Shown here: piece after piece, positions 42,293 to 49,723 of the stretch
Layout of the letters: each line of letters starts with the position of its first letter
How positions within the stretch are numbered: the stretch's first letter is position 1
Notes under the pieces: generated by a model
The model's input: the letters and a program-made list of their open reading frames with translations, nothing else
What the model was told of the DNA's origin: nothing
Database searches by the model: none
From: Reyranella sp.
GTDB lineage: Bacteria > Pseudomonadota > Alphaproteobacteria > Reyranellales > Reyranellaceae
Length of the DNA: 53,679 nt
Assembly (NCBI RefSeq): GCF_004296935.1
Contig: NZ_SCVH01000034.1
Span: 1-53,679 of the forward strand
Direction: 5' to 3'
Translations under genes and position numbers: made by a program

Positions 42293-42874
42293 TCAGAACA
42301 GGTAGCGGAAGGCGACGAAGCCGCCGATCAGGGCGAACAGGAACAGCCAGGTGAGCAGGGTCAGGCGCTTCTCGATGAAGGCCCGGATCGGCTCTCCGAA
42401 TTTCCACAGCAAGGCTGCCACGAGAAAGAAGCGCAGGCCACGCGTCACGATGGACGCCCACACGAACGTGAACAGGTCGAAATGCGCCGCCCCCGAGGCG
42501 ATGGTCACCAGCTTGTAGGGGATGGGGGTCAAGCCCTTGATCAGGATGATCCAGATGCCGTGTTCCTGGAAGCCGTGCCGGAAGGCATCCAGGCCGGCCT
42601 GCAGGCCATAGGTCTTCACAACCCAGGCACCGACGGTCTCGAAGAAGTAGTAGCCGATGGCATAACCCAGCAGCCCGCCGAGCACGGAGCAAACGGTGCA
42701 GACCAGCGCGATGCGGAAGGCCTTGTCGCGATTGGCCAGCACCATCGGGATCAGCATCACGTCGGGCGGGATGGGAAAGAACGAGCTTTCCAGGAACGAG
42801 ACCACGCCCAGGGCGGGAATGGCACGGCGGTGACCGGCGAGGCGGATCACCCAATCGTACAGGCTACGGATCAT
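42293..42874 (-). CDS. YqaA/DedA-family membrane protein
   Basis: This 193-residue protein has the VTT/DedA-like layout: the SFLESSFFPIPPDVMLIP re-entrant region near residue 27, GYAIGYYFFETVG, and LIKGLTPIPYKLVTIASG. The acidic residue in FLES and the proline-rich PIPPD fit family members implicated in lipid handling. It heads a minus-strand operon with dsbB and coq7. Confidence 0.87.
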   Translation of the reverse strand: MIRSLYDWVIRLAGHRRAIPALGVVSFLESSFFPIPPDVMLIPMVLANRDKAFRIALVCTVCSVLGGLLGYAIGYYFFETVGAWVVKTYGLQAGLDAFRHGFQEHGIWIILIKGLTPIPYKLVTIASGAAHFDLFTFVWASIVTRGLRFFLVAALLWKFGEPIRAFIEKRLTLLTWLFLFALIGGFVAFRYLF

Positions 42875-42929
42875 GTGGCCGCTTCCCTAGCAGGCGGGCT
42901 TGCGGTTTGGCAAAGCAGCCGGCAATACC

Positions 42930-42958
42930 TTGAAGGTTATACGTCAATGACGTATATA
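42930..42958 (+). promoter_or_regulatory. Promoter with embedded palindromic operator for the toxin-antitoxin pair
   Basis: TTGAAG (42930-42935), 17 bp, TATATA (42953-42958) make a good promoter. The spacer contains the perfect 19-bp palindrome TATACGTCA-A-TGACGTATA (42938-42956), ending inside the -10 box. A dimer bound there would block RNA polymerase, so autorepression by the HTH antitoxin is likely. The predicted transcript start coincides with the GTG at 42964, implying a leaderless mRNA. Confidence 0.72.
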
Positions 42959-42963
42959 AAGCT

Positions 42964-43239
42964 GTGGACTTCGAGTGGGATCCAGAGAAGAGCGAAGCAA
43001 CGCTGAATAATCGCGGCTTCGATTTTCGCTTCGCGTCTTTCGTGTTTTTGGACCCCTTCAGGCTCGAACGCGAGGATTTGAGGCGCAACTACGGTGAACG
43101 GCGTTATCAGACAATAGGCGAAATTGACGGACAGACTTACTTCGTCGTGTTTACCAAGCGTGGACGTCGCACCCGGATAATTTCGGCACGGAGAGCACAT
43201 GACAACGAAGATCGAGCATATCGAGCGCGTCAGGCTTGA
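42964..43239 (+). CDS. brnT: BrnT-family ribonuclease toxin
   Basis: This 91-residue protein matches BrnT. FEWDPEKSEATLNNRGFDF at the start carries the family WDxxKxxxNxxxxG pattern, with ERRYQTIGEIDGQTYFVVFT in the middle and the closing RIISARRAHDNEDRAY (IISAR-A segment) that completes the RNase-like active site. BrnT cleaves RNA and is neutralised by its partner. It starts with GTG at 42964 without a Shine-Dalgarno site and overlaps the antitoxin by 41 bp. Confidence 0.9.
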   Translation: MDFEWDPEKSEATLNNRGFDFRFASFVFLDPFRLEREDLRRNYGERRYQTIGEIDGQTYFVVFTKRGRRTRIISARRAHDNEDRAYRARQA

Positions 43240-43585
43240 TCGCGAAGGGCGGCTTAGAAGCAACGGTCGCATTGTGCATGCACGAGTAGATCGGTCGCGA
43301 CTGAATAGCCCCGCTGCTTTTGCGCCCGACAAGGATGCGCCCGTCCTGACGGCGCGCGAGATCTCTTCGTTCCGACGCGTGAAGCCCCTGAAGGCGATCG
43401 ATCCGAGCGTTGTGCGTAAGCGCCTCAGAATGTCGCAGACAGCATTCGCCCATGTGTTTGGCGTCAGCGTTCGGACGGTGCAGGAATGGGAGCAGCACCG
43501 GCGCCGGCCGGCCGGCGCGGCGCGTGCTTTGCTGCAAGTGATCGACCGCGAGCCCGAAGCGGTTCGACGGGCAATCGGTCTCTAA
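43199..43585 (+). CDS. HTH (XRE/HigA-like) antitoxin partner of BrnT
   Basis: This 128-residue protein ends in a clear helix-turn-helix: VVRKRLRMSQTAFAHVFGVS followed by VRTVQEWEQHRRRP, as in NadS/HigA-type XRE regulators. The N-terminal half is basic and of no known fold. Typical BrnA antitoxins are ribbon-helix-helix proteins, so the pairing is non-standard in DNA-binding domain although familiar in overall length and order. It probably binds BrnT through its N-terminus and the palindrome at 42938-42956 through the HTH. It converges with a nitronate monooxygenase 2 bp away. Confidence 0.84.
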   Translation: MTTKIEHIERVRLDREGRLRSNGRIVHARVDRSRLNSPAAFAPDKDAPVLTAREISSFRRVKPLKAIDPSVVRKRLRMSQTAFAHVFGVSVRTVQEWEQHRRRPAGAARALLQVIDREPEAVRRAIGL

Positions 43586-43587
43586 GG

Positions 43588-44589
43588 CTACTCCGCCGCC
43601 TGCTTGAACCGCGTCGGCACCGTCTCGCCGGCGAACAACGCCGCCCGAGCCGCCTCATACTCGGCTTTCAGCCGGGCCACGATCTCGGCCGCCGGCGGCG
43701 CATCGAAGATCTGACCGACGCCCTGGCCCGCGCCCCAGATGTCGCGCCACGCCTTGGCCTTGGAGTTGCCGCCCGAGCCGAAGTTCATCTTGCTCTTGTC
43801 GGCTTCGGGCAGCGCGTCGGGGTCGAGGCCGGCCGCCGCGACGCTGCGCTTCAGGTAGTTGCCGTGCACGCCGGTGAAGAGGTTGGTGTACACGATCTCC
43901 TCGCCCGACGAGTCGATGATGCACTGCTTGTTGCCTTCGGTGGCGTTGCCTTCCTTGCTCGCCGTGAAGCGCGTGCCGAGGTAGGCGAGATCGGCGCCCA
44001 TCGCCTGGGCCGCCAGCACCGAGGCGCCGTTGGAGATCGAGCCCGAGAGCAGGATGGTGCCGTCGTAGAACTGGCGCACTTCGGGCACCAGGGCGAAGGG
44101 CGACAGGGCGCCGGCATGGCCGCCGGCGCCGGCGCAGACCAGGATCAGCCCGTCGACACCGGCCTGCAGCGCGCGCTTGGCGTGCTTCACGTTGGTGACG
44201 TCATGGAACACCAGGCAGCCGTAGCGGTGCGCCGATTTCACCACGTCGTCGGGCGCGCGCAGCGAGGTGATCTGGATCGGCACCTTGTATTTTTCGCAGA
44301 GATCGATGTCGTGCTGCAGCCGGTCGTTCGAGCTGTGCACGATCTGGTTGACCGCGAAGGGCGCCACCTTCTTCTCGGGGTGCTTGGCCTTGTATTCGCT
44401 GAGCTCCGAGGTGATGCGCTTCAGCCACTCCTCGAGCATTTCCTTGGGCCGCGCATTGAGCGCCGGGAAGGCGCCGACGATGCCGGCCTTGCACTGCTCG
44501 ATCACCAGATCGGGATTGGACACGATGAAGAGGGGCGCGCCGACCACGGGGATCGACAGGCTGTCGCGCAGCAGGGCCGGAAGGGCCAT
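43588..44589 (-). CDS. Nitronate monooxygenase family protein
   Basis: This 333-residue FMN TIM-barrel protein resembles nitronate monooxygenase/2-nitropropane dioxygenase. IPVVGAPLFIVSNPDLV opens the barrel, VFHDVTNVKHAKRALQAGVDGLI forms a middle strand-helix pair, and CAGAGGHAG holds the phosphate-binding glycines with the histidine used as base in the family. MGADLAYLGTRF is near the end. It oxidises alkyl nitronates and may detoxify propionate-3-nitronate. A GST gene lies 70 bp upstream on the same strand. Confidence 0.88.
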   Translation of the reverse strand: MALPALLRDSLSIPVVGAPLFIVSNPDLVIEQCKAGIVGAFPALNARPKEMLEEWLKRITSELSEYKAKHPEKKVAPFAVNQIVHSSNDRLQHDIDLCEKYKVPIQITSLRAPDDVVKSAHRYGCLVFHDVTNVKHAKRALQAGVDGLILVCAGAGGHAGALSPFALVPEVRQFYDGTILLSGSISNGASVLAAQAMGADLAYLGTRFTASKEGNATEGNKQCIIDSSGEEIVYTNLFTGVHGNYLKRSVAAAGLDPDALPEADKSKMNFGSGGNSKAKAWRDIWGAGQGVGQIFDAPPAAEIVARLKAEYEAARAALFAGETVPTRFKQAAE

Positions 44590-44659
44590 CGTTTCGCTCC
44601 TTGGAAGGACAATTCGCAGATTTGGACCGGACCTAGCACAAACCGGTCAGGGTCGTCGT

Positions 44660-45325
44660 CTATTTCAGGATCTCGTAGGCGCCGCCCTTTTCGACCGCGC
44701 GCTTGTAGGCCGGCCGCGCCTGGATCCGGTCGACGAAGGCCTTGAGCTTGGGCAGCCGGGCAAACAGCGGCGAGCGCGCGGCGGCGGCTTCCAGGGGAAA
44801 GCTCATCTGGATGTCGGCGGCCGAGAATTCCCTGCCGGCGAACCACTCGCGCTTGCCGAGTTCGCCTTCGAGGAAGGCGAAGTGGTTGGTGATCTGTGGG
44901 CCCAGCAGCGTCTTGTCGGCGCCCTTGGCGATGGCGCGGGCGACCGGTCGCATGAAGAAGGGCACGCGCTCCGGCAGCTTGCCGAACACCAGCTTCATGA
45001 ACAGCAGCGGCATCAGCGAGCCTTCGGCATAGTGCATGAAGTAGGTGTAGTGCAGCCGCTCCGGCGTCCCGGCGGCCGGCGCGAACCTGCCGCCGCCATA
45101 GGTCTCGGCCAGGTATTCAAGGATGGCGCCTGACTCCGCCAGCGTCTTGTCGCCGTCGGTGATCACCGGTGATTTACCCAGCGGATGCACGGCACGCAGC
45201 GAGGCCGGCGCCTGCATCGAGCGCTCGCGCTCGTAGCGCTTGATCTCGTACGGCACGCCGAGCTCTTCCAGCATCCACAGGATGCGCTGCGAGCGCGAGT
45301 TGTTCAGGTGATGGACGGTGATCAT
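44660..45325 (-). CDS. Glutathione S-transferase
   Basis: This 221-residue GST has a thioredoxin-like N-terminus (ITVHHLNNSRSQRILWMLEELGVPYE), with the serine in NSRSQR at the usual catalytic position, the cis-proline and GSH-binding SPVITDGDKTLAESGAILEYL, and an all-helical C-terminal half. It conjugates glutathione to electrophiles, or acts as a peroxidase. It is likely co-transcribed with the nitronate monooxygenase as a detoxification pair. Confidence 0.9.
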   Translation of the reverse strand: MITVHHLNNSRSQRILWMLEELGVPYEIKRYERERSMQAPASLRAVHPLGKSPVITDGDKTLAESGAILEYLAETYGGGRFAPAAGTPERLHYTYFMHYAEGSLMPLLFMKLVFGKLPERVPFFMRPVARAIAKGADKTLLGPQITNHFAFLEGELGKREWFAGREFSAADIQMSFPLEAAAARSPLFARLPKLKAFVDRIQARPAYKRAVEKGGAYEILK

Positions 45326-45344
45326 GGCTTGCTCTCTCTTTCTT

Positions 45345-45451
45345 CTCCTCCCCCGTCATACGGGGGAGGGCAGGGAGGGGGAAGGCAACAGTCTTGATGT
45401 CGCCTTCCCCCTCCGCCCTACAGGCACCTCCCCCGTATGACGGGGGAGGAG
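45345..45451. repeat. 107-bp compound palindromic repeat (REP/BIME-like)
   Basis: The outer arms 45345-45368 and 45428-45451 are a perfect 24-bp inverted repeat, and each arm is itself a hairpin (CTCCCCCG-TCATA-CGGGGGAG). Inside lies a second imperfect pair, GGGAGGGGGAAGGC (about 45373-45386) and GCCTTCCCCCTCC (about 45402-45414). It fills the gap between GST and the carotenoid oxygenase. The structure resembles intergenic REP-type elements, and no coding content is seen. Confidence 0.8.
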
Positions 45452-45460
45452 GAGTAGGGA

Positions 45461-46909
45461 TTACAGCGATCCCGGCCGCCAGTTGCCGTGGAAGCCCGCC
45501 GGCACGCGGCTGCTCAGATGCGCCAGCGCGATCGGGCCCTTGGCGAGGTCGGTCGCCTCGAACACCGCAAGGTCGCTGCGCTTTTCTTCGCCGCGGAACA
45601 GCACGCTCAGCAGCCAGCCGTCACCCTCGGCGGCACCGTCCGAGCGCGGCACGAAGATCGGTTCGCCGAACCGGTCGTCGGGGCCGGCGCACCAGCCCGT
45701 GCTCTTGCCGCTCTTGAGGTCGTAATGGACGAGCCCGTCCTGGCGCGGCTCGCCGGTCTTGGGATCGGTGATGTCGCCGGCCACGATCCAGCCGTGGCGG
45801 TAGTCGCTCATGCAGAAGCGCTCGTCGAAGCGCGGGAACTCGCCCGAACGATCGTCGAGCTGCTCCTCCTTCATGGTGTTGCCCCTCAGGTGACTGGGCC
45901 CGGCGAGATCGAAGGTCCAGCGGTAGAGCTTCGCCATCGGCGGTTCCTTGGTCGAGGGTGTGCCGTCGGGCAGCGGGAACAGCGGCGCCACGTCGTATTT
46001 CATGACGTCGACCACGATCTTGCCGTCGGCCGTCTCGAAATGGTTCATCGGATGGAAGACGTAGGAGGCGGGCGCCGTCACCCACTTCACGTCGGCCACC
46101 GTGCCCTTGCGCGGGATGAAGGCGATGTGCGTGCCCTTGTCGGGCTCCCAGGCGAAGGGCGGCAGGCCGCCCATGGCGCGTTCCATCGAGCTGGTGAGCG
46201 GGAAGATCGGCACCACGATCCAGTTCCTGGTCACGGCGAAGTCGTGGATCATCGAGGGGAAGGGGCCTTCCAGGATTTCGGCGCGCGTCACCTTGCCGTG
46301 CTTGTCGACGGTCTGGATGCTCACTTCCTTGGTGAAGCGGCCGCTGGCCGAGTAGCCGAAGAAGATCATCTCGCCGGTCTCGGGATCGAACTTGGGATGC
46401 GCCGTGAACGGGCCGTTGAGCTTGTTGCCGTAGGTCTCGTAGCCGCCGTCGGGACCGACCGGCATCAGGCTCGCCGGATCGAGCGAATAGGGCGCATGCG
46501 CCTCCTCGAGCGCCAGCAGGCGGCCGGCATGCCAGACGATGTTGGTGTTGGCGATGGTCGAGTTGAGCGCAAAGACGCGCGGGTCGGTGTAGCGCGGGTT
46601 GCCGAAGACGCCGGAGAGGCCTTCGCCCTCCTCGTTCTCCATTTTCCACTTGGGCGTGCGGACCCAGCGGTTCTTGTAGGAGACGTTGCCGTTCTCGATG
46701 TGGAAGGCGTGGATCATGCCGTCGCCGCCGAACCAGTGGTAGGGCCCGCGCGGCGCGAACTGCGGGTTGGGGCCGTTGCGGTAGAGCGTGCCGCAAAGCT
46801 CGCGTGGCATCTCGCCGGTGATGTGCAGGTGGCCGGCATCGGCCTCGGCGTTCACCGGGCCGTAGTAGCCGCGCAGGAAGGGATTGTCGGTCGGGAAGGC
46901 CTTGGCCAT
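45461..46909 (-). CDS. Carotenoid oxygenase family dioxygenase
   Basis: This 482-residue protein is a seven-bladed beta-propeller Fe(II) enzyme of the carotenoid cleavage oxygenase family. The four iron-binding histidines are recognisable in FTAHPKFD (about residue 168), MIHDFAVT (about 221), YVFHPMNHFE (about 286) and AGFHGNW (about 474). The N-terminus YRNGPNPQF and HWFGGDGMIHAF are also typical. Substrates range from carotenoids to lignin-derived stilbenes; sequence does not decide. The ATG at 46909 has AGGA 8 nt upstream; a further 32 in-frame codons upstream lack a start signal. Confidence 0.9.
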   Translation of the reverse strand: MAKAFPTDNPFLRGYYGPVNAEADAGHLHITGEMPRELCGTLYRNGPNPQFAPRGPYHWFGGDGMIHAFHIENGNVSYKNRWVRTPKWKMENEEGEGLSGVFGNPRYTDPRVFALNSTIANTNIVWHAGRLLALEEAHAPYSLDPASLMPVGPDGGYETYGNKLNGPFTAHPKFDPETGEMIFFGYSASGRFTKEVSIQTVDKHGKVTRAEILEGPFPSMIHDFAVTRNWIVVPIFPLTSSMERAMGGLPPFAWEPDKGTHIAFIPRKGTVADVKWVTAPASYVFHPMNHFETADGKIVVDVMKYDVAPLFPLPDGTPSTKEPPMAKLYRWTFDLAGPSHLRGNTMKEEQLDDRSGEFPRFDERFCMSDYRHGWIVAGDITDPKTGEPRQDGLVHYDLKSGKSTGWCAGPDDRFGEPIFVPRSDGAAEGDGWLLSVLFRGEEKRSDLAVFEATDLAKGPIALAHLSSRVPAGFHGNWRPGSL

Positions 46910-46929
46910 GGCGGGGTTCCTCCTGTTGA

Positions 46930-46974
46930 GACGTAACGGTAACGTCGTGTATCTAATCGACGCTATCAATACAC
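46930..46974. promoter_or_regulatory. Candidate operator region before the carotenoid oxygenase
   Basis: GACGTAACGGTAACGTC (46930-46946) is a near-palindrome with GACGT/ACGTC arms and tandem GTAACG, of the kind bound by TetR-family repressors. A further inverted pair, GTGTAT (46947-46952) and ATACAC (46969-46974), follows. No regulator gene is adjacent. Confidence 0.4.
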
Positions 46975-47013
46975 ACTGTTCCCCGCAAGGGGATTCTGAG
47001 GACAATAACGATA

Positions 47014-47043
47014 TTGGGGCACCCGATCTCAGGGCGCTATACT
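47014..47043 (+). promoter_or_regulatory. Promoter of the DUF2188/TIR-like cassette
   Basis: TATACT (47038-47043) is a good -10 box; the best -35 is TTGGGG (47014-47019) at an 18-bp spacing. A strong AGGAGG (47049-47054) precedes the ATG at 47066 by 11 nt. A small CCCC-GCAA-GGGG hairpin lies upstream at 46981-46992. Confidence 0.5.
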
Positions 47044-47065
47044 AAGAAAGGAGGCTTGAGCAGAC

Positions 47066-47290
47066 ATGTCTAAGAAAGGTCAACACGTCGTCCCTGATGC
47101 GCGAGGCTGGAGCGTGAAGAAGGCTGGTTCTTCCAAGGCCACGAGCACGTACACAACACAAACGGCGGCGATCGAGGCAGCCACAAAGATCGCTCGGACT
47201 CAGCGAACTGAACTTTACGTTCACGGTAAGGACGGGCGAATTCGCGAACGGAATTCCTACGGCAAAGACCCACTTCCCCCAAAGGGCTGA
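47066..47290 (+). CDS. DUF2188 domain protein
   Basis: This 74-residue protein matches DUF2188: HVVPDARGWSVKKAG at the start, a central helix (TQTAAIEAATKIARTQ), and the ending ELYVHGKDGRIRERNSYG. The fold is small and the function unknown; members are often found as small partners of other genes. Base composition is lower in GC than the flanks. It is followed after 2 bp by the TIR-like gene, forming a two-gene unit. Confidence 0.85.
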   Translation: MSKKGQHVVPDARGWSVKKAGSSKATSTYTTQTAAIEAATKIARTQRTELYVHGKDGRIRERNSYGKDPLPPKG

Positions 47291-47292
47291 CA

Positions 47293-47919
47293 TTGCCGCC
47301 ACCGTTCGACCGGTCGGTCTTCATTAATTGCCCATTCGATGGCGAATACGCCCCAATCTTGCAGGCGATTGCGTTCTGCGTTGTCTACTTAGGATTCTAT
47401 CCACGCCTTGCTCCAGAGAACGCCGATAACGCTGCGGGCCGTCTCGACCGCATTGTCGAATTGGTGCGCGGCTCGAAGTACGCAATTCATGATTTGTCTC
47501 GATGCAAATCAACAACAGCAAACGAGTTTTCTCGGATGAATATGCCCTTTGAGCTGGGCATAGATCATGCTTGCCGAAGGTTCGGGATCGGCAAACTCGC
47601 TAACAAGTCGATCTTAATCCTTGAAGAAACAAGATTCGATTACCAGAAGGTCCTGTCCGACATCTCGGGGTGGGATATTCATGCTCATGGTGGCAATCAC
47701 CAGAAGGCTGTTCGGCATGTCAGGAGCTGGCTCGTAGCACAGGCAGGCGCAGTCGCTATCGGAGCGGCCCGTATTCAGGGAAAGTACATCGCCTTTCAAG
47801 AATGGTATTGGGAGCGGGAGTTAGCTGCAGGCTCCTCGCAGGAGGATATCAAAGAATATCCGACAGCTGAGATAATCCGAGCCATGCACGAGTGGATGAA
47901 CGCTGGCCAGCCAGCTTAG
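47293..47919 (+). CDS. TIR/nucleoside-deoxyribosyltransferase-like protein, uncharacterised
   Basis: The 208-residue protein opens with SVFINCPFDGEYAPIL, a beta-strand plus acidic loop like the start of TIR and nucleoside 2-deoxyribosyltransferase domains. Next come GFYPRLA, RIVELVRGSKYAIHDLSR and MNMPFELGIDHA. The glutamate in FELG lies where both superfamilies place their catalytic Glu, and the aspartate in HDLSR matches a conserved NDT position. KVLSDISGWDIHAHGG and a tryptophan-rich tail follow. The start is TTG at 47293 with AAAGGG upstream, 2 bp after DUF2188. NAD+ or nucleoside cleavage, perhaps in anti-phage defence, is inference only. I know of relatives but no established function. 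Confidence 0.6.
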   Translation: MPPPFDRSVFINCPFDGEYAPILQAIAFCVVYLGFYPRLAPENADNAAGRLDRIVELVRGSKYAIHDLSRCKSTTANEFSRMNMPFELGIDHACRRFGIGKLANKSILILEETRFDYQKVLSDISGWDIHAHGGNHQKAVRHVRSWLVAQAGAVAIGAARIQGKYIAFQEWYWERELAAGSSQEDIKEYPTAEIIRAMHEWMNAGQPA

Positions 47920-47966
47920 CGGTGAGCGCTGTGTCAAATGGCCAGATTTCAGGTCATAAGAAAGAC

Positions 47967-47996
47967 TTGACATTTCAGCAGGTTTTGGCCTATTAT
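47967..47996 (+). promoter_or_regulatory. Near-consensus sigma-70 promoter without an obvious gene
   Basis: TTGACA (47967-47972), an 18-bp spacer and TATTAT (47991-47996) form the strongest promoter I can see in the window. It is followed by about 430 bp without a recognisable gene. Confidence 0.65.
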
Positions 47997-48002
47997 TTTG
48001 AT

Positions 48003-48390
48003 AGGTTGGTGAGTCGCATGCATATGCGGGCGCCGGCCTTTTTCATTCCGGCAAGACCTGCCCGCGGCCGCCCGCGGGTTCGCGCTTAGGCGCTTGGTGC
48101 AGCCGCCGCGGGTCCTGACCTGCGGACAGAGACAACAACAAGCCCGCCTTTCCGATGGCCGTCGGAGAGGCAAGAACGCCGCCGGACTCAACCAGGCGCC
48201 CCAGGGCCACGACAGAGCGCAACGATGGAACGACGGCCGCAACGAACGCGTGAAAAGAGATCCCCGATCGCGAACGGGAGACAGGTGCGGGCCCAACTTC
48301 GGGCCCAACACTCCCACGTTTCAGGTGGGCCCGCCGAGGCCCGGGAAAGGCTGTATTTGTTGGCTTTTAGGCGGCTTAAAAGCCAAATTT
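48003..48390 (+). ncRNA. Candidate non-coding RNA (or unrecognised short gene) region
   Basis: A transcript from the promoter at 47967-47996 would begin near 48003. The region has many short inverted pairs: GCCGG/CCGGC near 48030, CCCAC-GTGGG at 48313-48329, and alternative GGGCCC pairings at 48289-48333. It ends with a perfect 10-bp stem TTGGCTTTTA/TAAAAGCCAA (48360-48386, 7-nt loop). Short open frames exist, including a 26-codon one starting at 48003, but none resembles a known protein. It matches no RNA family I know. A decayed gene is the alternative. Confidence 0.3.
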
Positions 48391-48433
48391 CTGTAGGCCG
48401 AGTTGGGCCAGATTTGAAAAGTTGGGCCAGGGA

Positions 48434-49711
48434 TTACGACGGCAATTTCTGCGGCCGGATTTCGACCCGCCGAAAATAGAAATGCCCGCCGATGCCCAGC
48501 GCCAGGATCAGCAGGCCGAACAGGAATTCGGTGAGGGTGGGCCCCAGCAGGTCGAAGAGCGGCGTGGCGGCGAGATTGAAGGCCAGCATCGAGCCCGCCA
48601 TCACCGCGAGCCGCAGCCGGAACACGCGGGCGATCTCGGGTCCGCGATAGGCGGTCTGCAGGCGGGTGATCATGGGGATGAAGTAGAAGGGCCCGCCGAA
48701 GCCGGCGAGGAGCCCCGCCAGCATCATGGCCGGCAGCATCCACGGATTGGGCAGCAGCCAGGCCGCGACCGCGATCAGCGCGAAGCCGCCGCCCATCGCG
48801 ACATAGCCCAGGAACATCGTCGACAGCGGCCGGCGAAAGCGGACGCTGCCCGCGATCAGGTTGCCGGCAACGTCGCCCGCGCCGCTGACGCCGATGATCA
48901 GGCCGAGCGCCGCCAGCCCCTCGAAGTCGAACAGGCGCGGGTCGTGCTGCTTCACCATCAGGGCGATGCAGAGTTGCAGCGCCACGCTCCACGGCCCGTT
49001 GGCCAGCGCATTCACCAGCAGCAGCGTGCCGATGGTGCGCTCGCGCCGCATCAGGCGCGCGCCGTCGAGCAGCGCGTCCCAGATGCCGTGCAGGCCGGCG
49101 CGGCCGCGCTGCGGCTGGTGGTTGCTGTCGACCAGCCGGTCGCGCACCGCCCAGATCGCGAGCCCCGAGAGGATGAAGCCGGCGGCGGTGACCGAGAGAA
49201 AGTGGATGACCGGCAGGATCGAGTTCAGCACCGCGGCCAGCATCGGCCCGATCAGGCGGGCCAGCCGCCAGGTGGCGTCGAACAGGCCGTTGATCGACTG
49301 CATGGCGTCGCGGTCGGGCACCAGCACCGGCACCGCCGACTGCAGCGCCGGCGTGAACACCATGCGCAAGGCGGCGATGCCCATCACCGCCAGCACGAGG
49401 AGCGGGATCGACACGCCCCAGACATAGGCGCCGGCGACCGGCATCAGGGCCAGCACGGCGCTCGCGTATTTGGCGCCGATCATGGCGCGGTCGGCGCGCC
49501 AGCGGTCGATCACCGAGGCGCCCAAAAGGCCGACCACGAGCATGGCGCCGTATTGCGCGGCGTTGACGTAGCCCGCGGCGTTGCCGATCTGCTCGGCGGC
49601 GATCCACACCACGGCGACACGGAACAGGTCCTCGCCGATGGTCGAGGCGGCGAGCCCCGACCACACGGTCGCGACGGCGGGATCTTTGAGCGGACGGAAG
49701 ATCGGCAGCAT
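48434..49711 (-). CDS. MFS transporter
   Basis: This 425-residue major facilitator of the enterobactin-exporter (EntS)-like group has about twelve helices. ASTIGEDLFRVAVVWIA opens the first helix pair and LLGASVIDRWRADRAMI is the loop 2-3 signature, with GVSGAGDVAGNLIAG at the start of the second half. It is the last gene of a minus-strand operon with alkA, an esterase and a serine hydrolase, 12 bp after the latter. Export of small molecules is likely, but the substrate is unknown. Confidence 0.85.
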   Translation of the reverse strand: MLPIFRPLKDPAVATVWSGLAASTIGEDLFRVAVVWIAAEQIGNAAGYVNAAQYGAMLVVGLLGASVIDRWRADRAMIGAKYASAVLALMPVAGAYVWGVSIPLLVLAVMGIAALRMVFTPALQSAVPVLVPDRDAMQSINGLFDATWRLARLIGPMLAAVLNSILPVIHFLSVTAAGFILSGLAIWAVRDRLVDSNHQPQRGRAGLHGIWDALLDGARLMRRERTIGTLLLVNALANGPWSVALQLCIALMVKQHDPRLFDFEGLAALGLIIGVSGAGDVAGNLIAGSVRFRRPLSTMFLGYVAMGGGFALIAVAAWLLPNPWMLPAMMLAGLLAGFGGPFYFIPMITRLQTAYRGPEIARVFRLRLAVMAGSMLAFNLAATPLFDLLGPTLTEFLFGLLILALGIGGHFYFRRVEIRPQKLPS

Positions 49712-49723
49712 CTTGTGCTCAGC

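Noticed and set aside
48094-48479. Short open frames of 100 and 84 codons in the gene-free stretch
   Set aside because: They have basic, low-complexity sequence without a ribosome binding site or family resemblance, and one runs into the MFS 3' end. They are kept only as an alternative to the RNA hypothesis.
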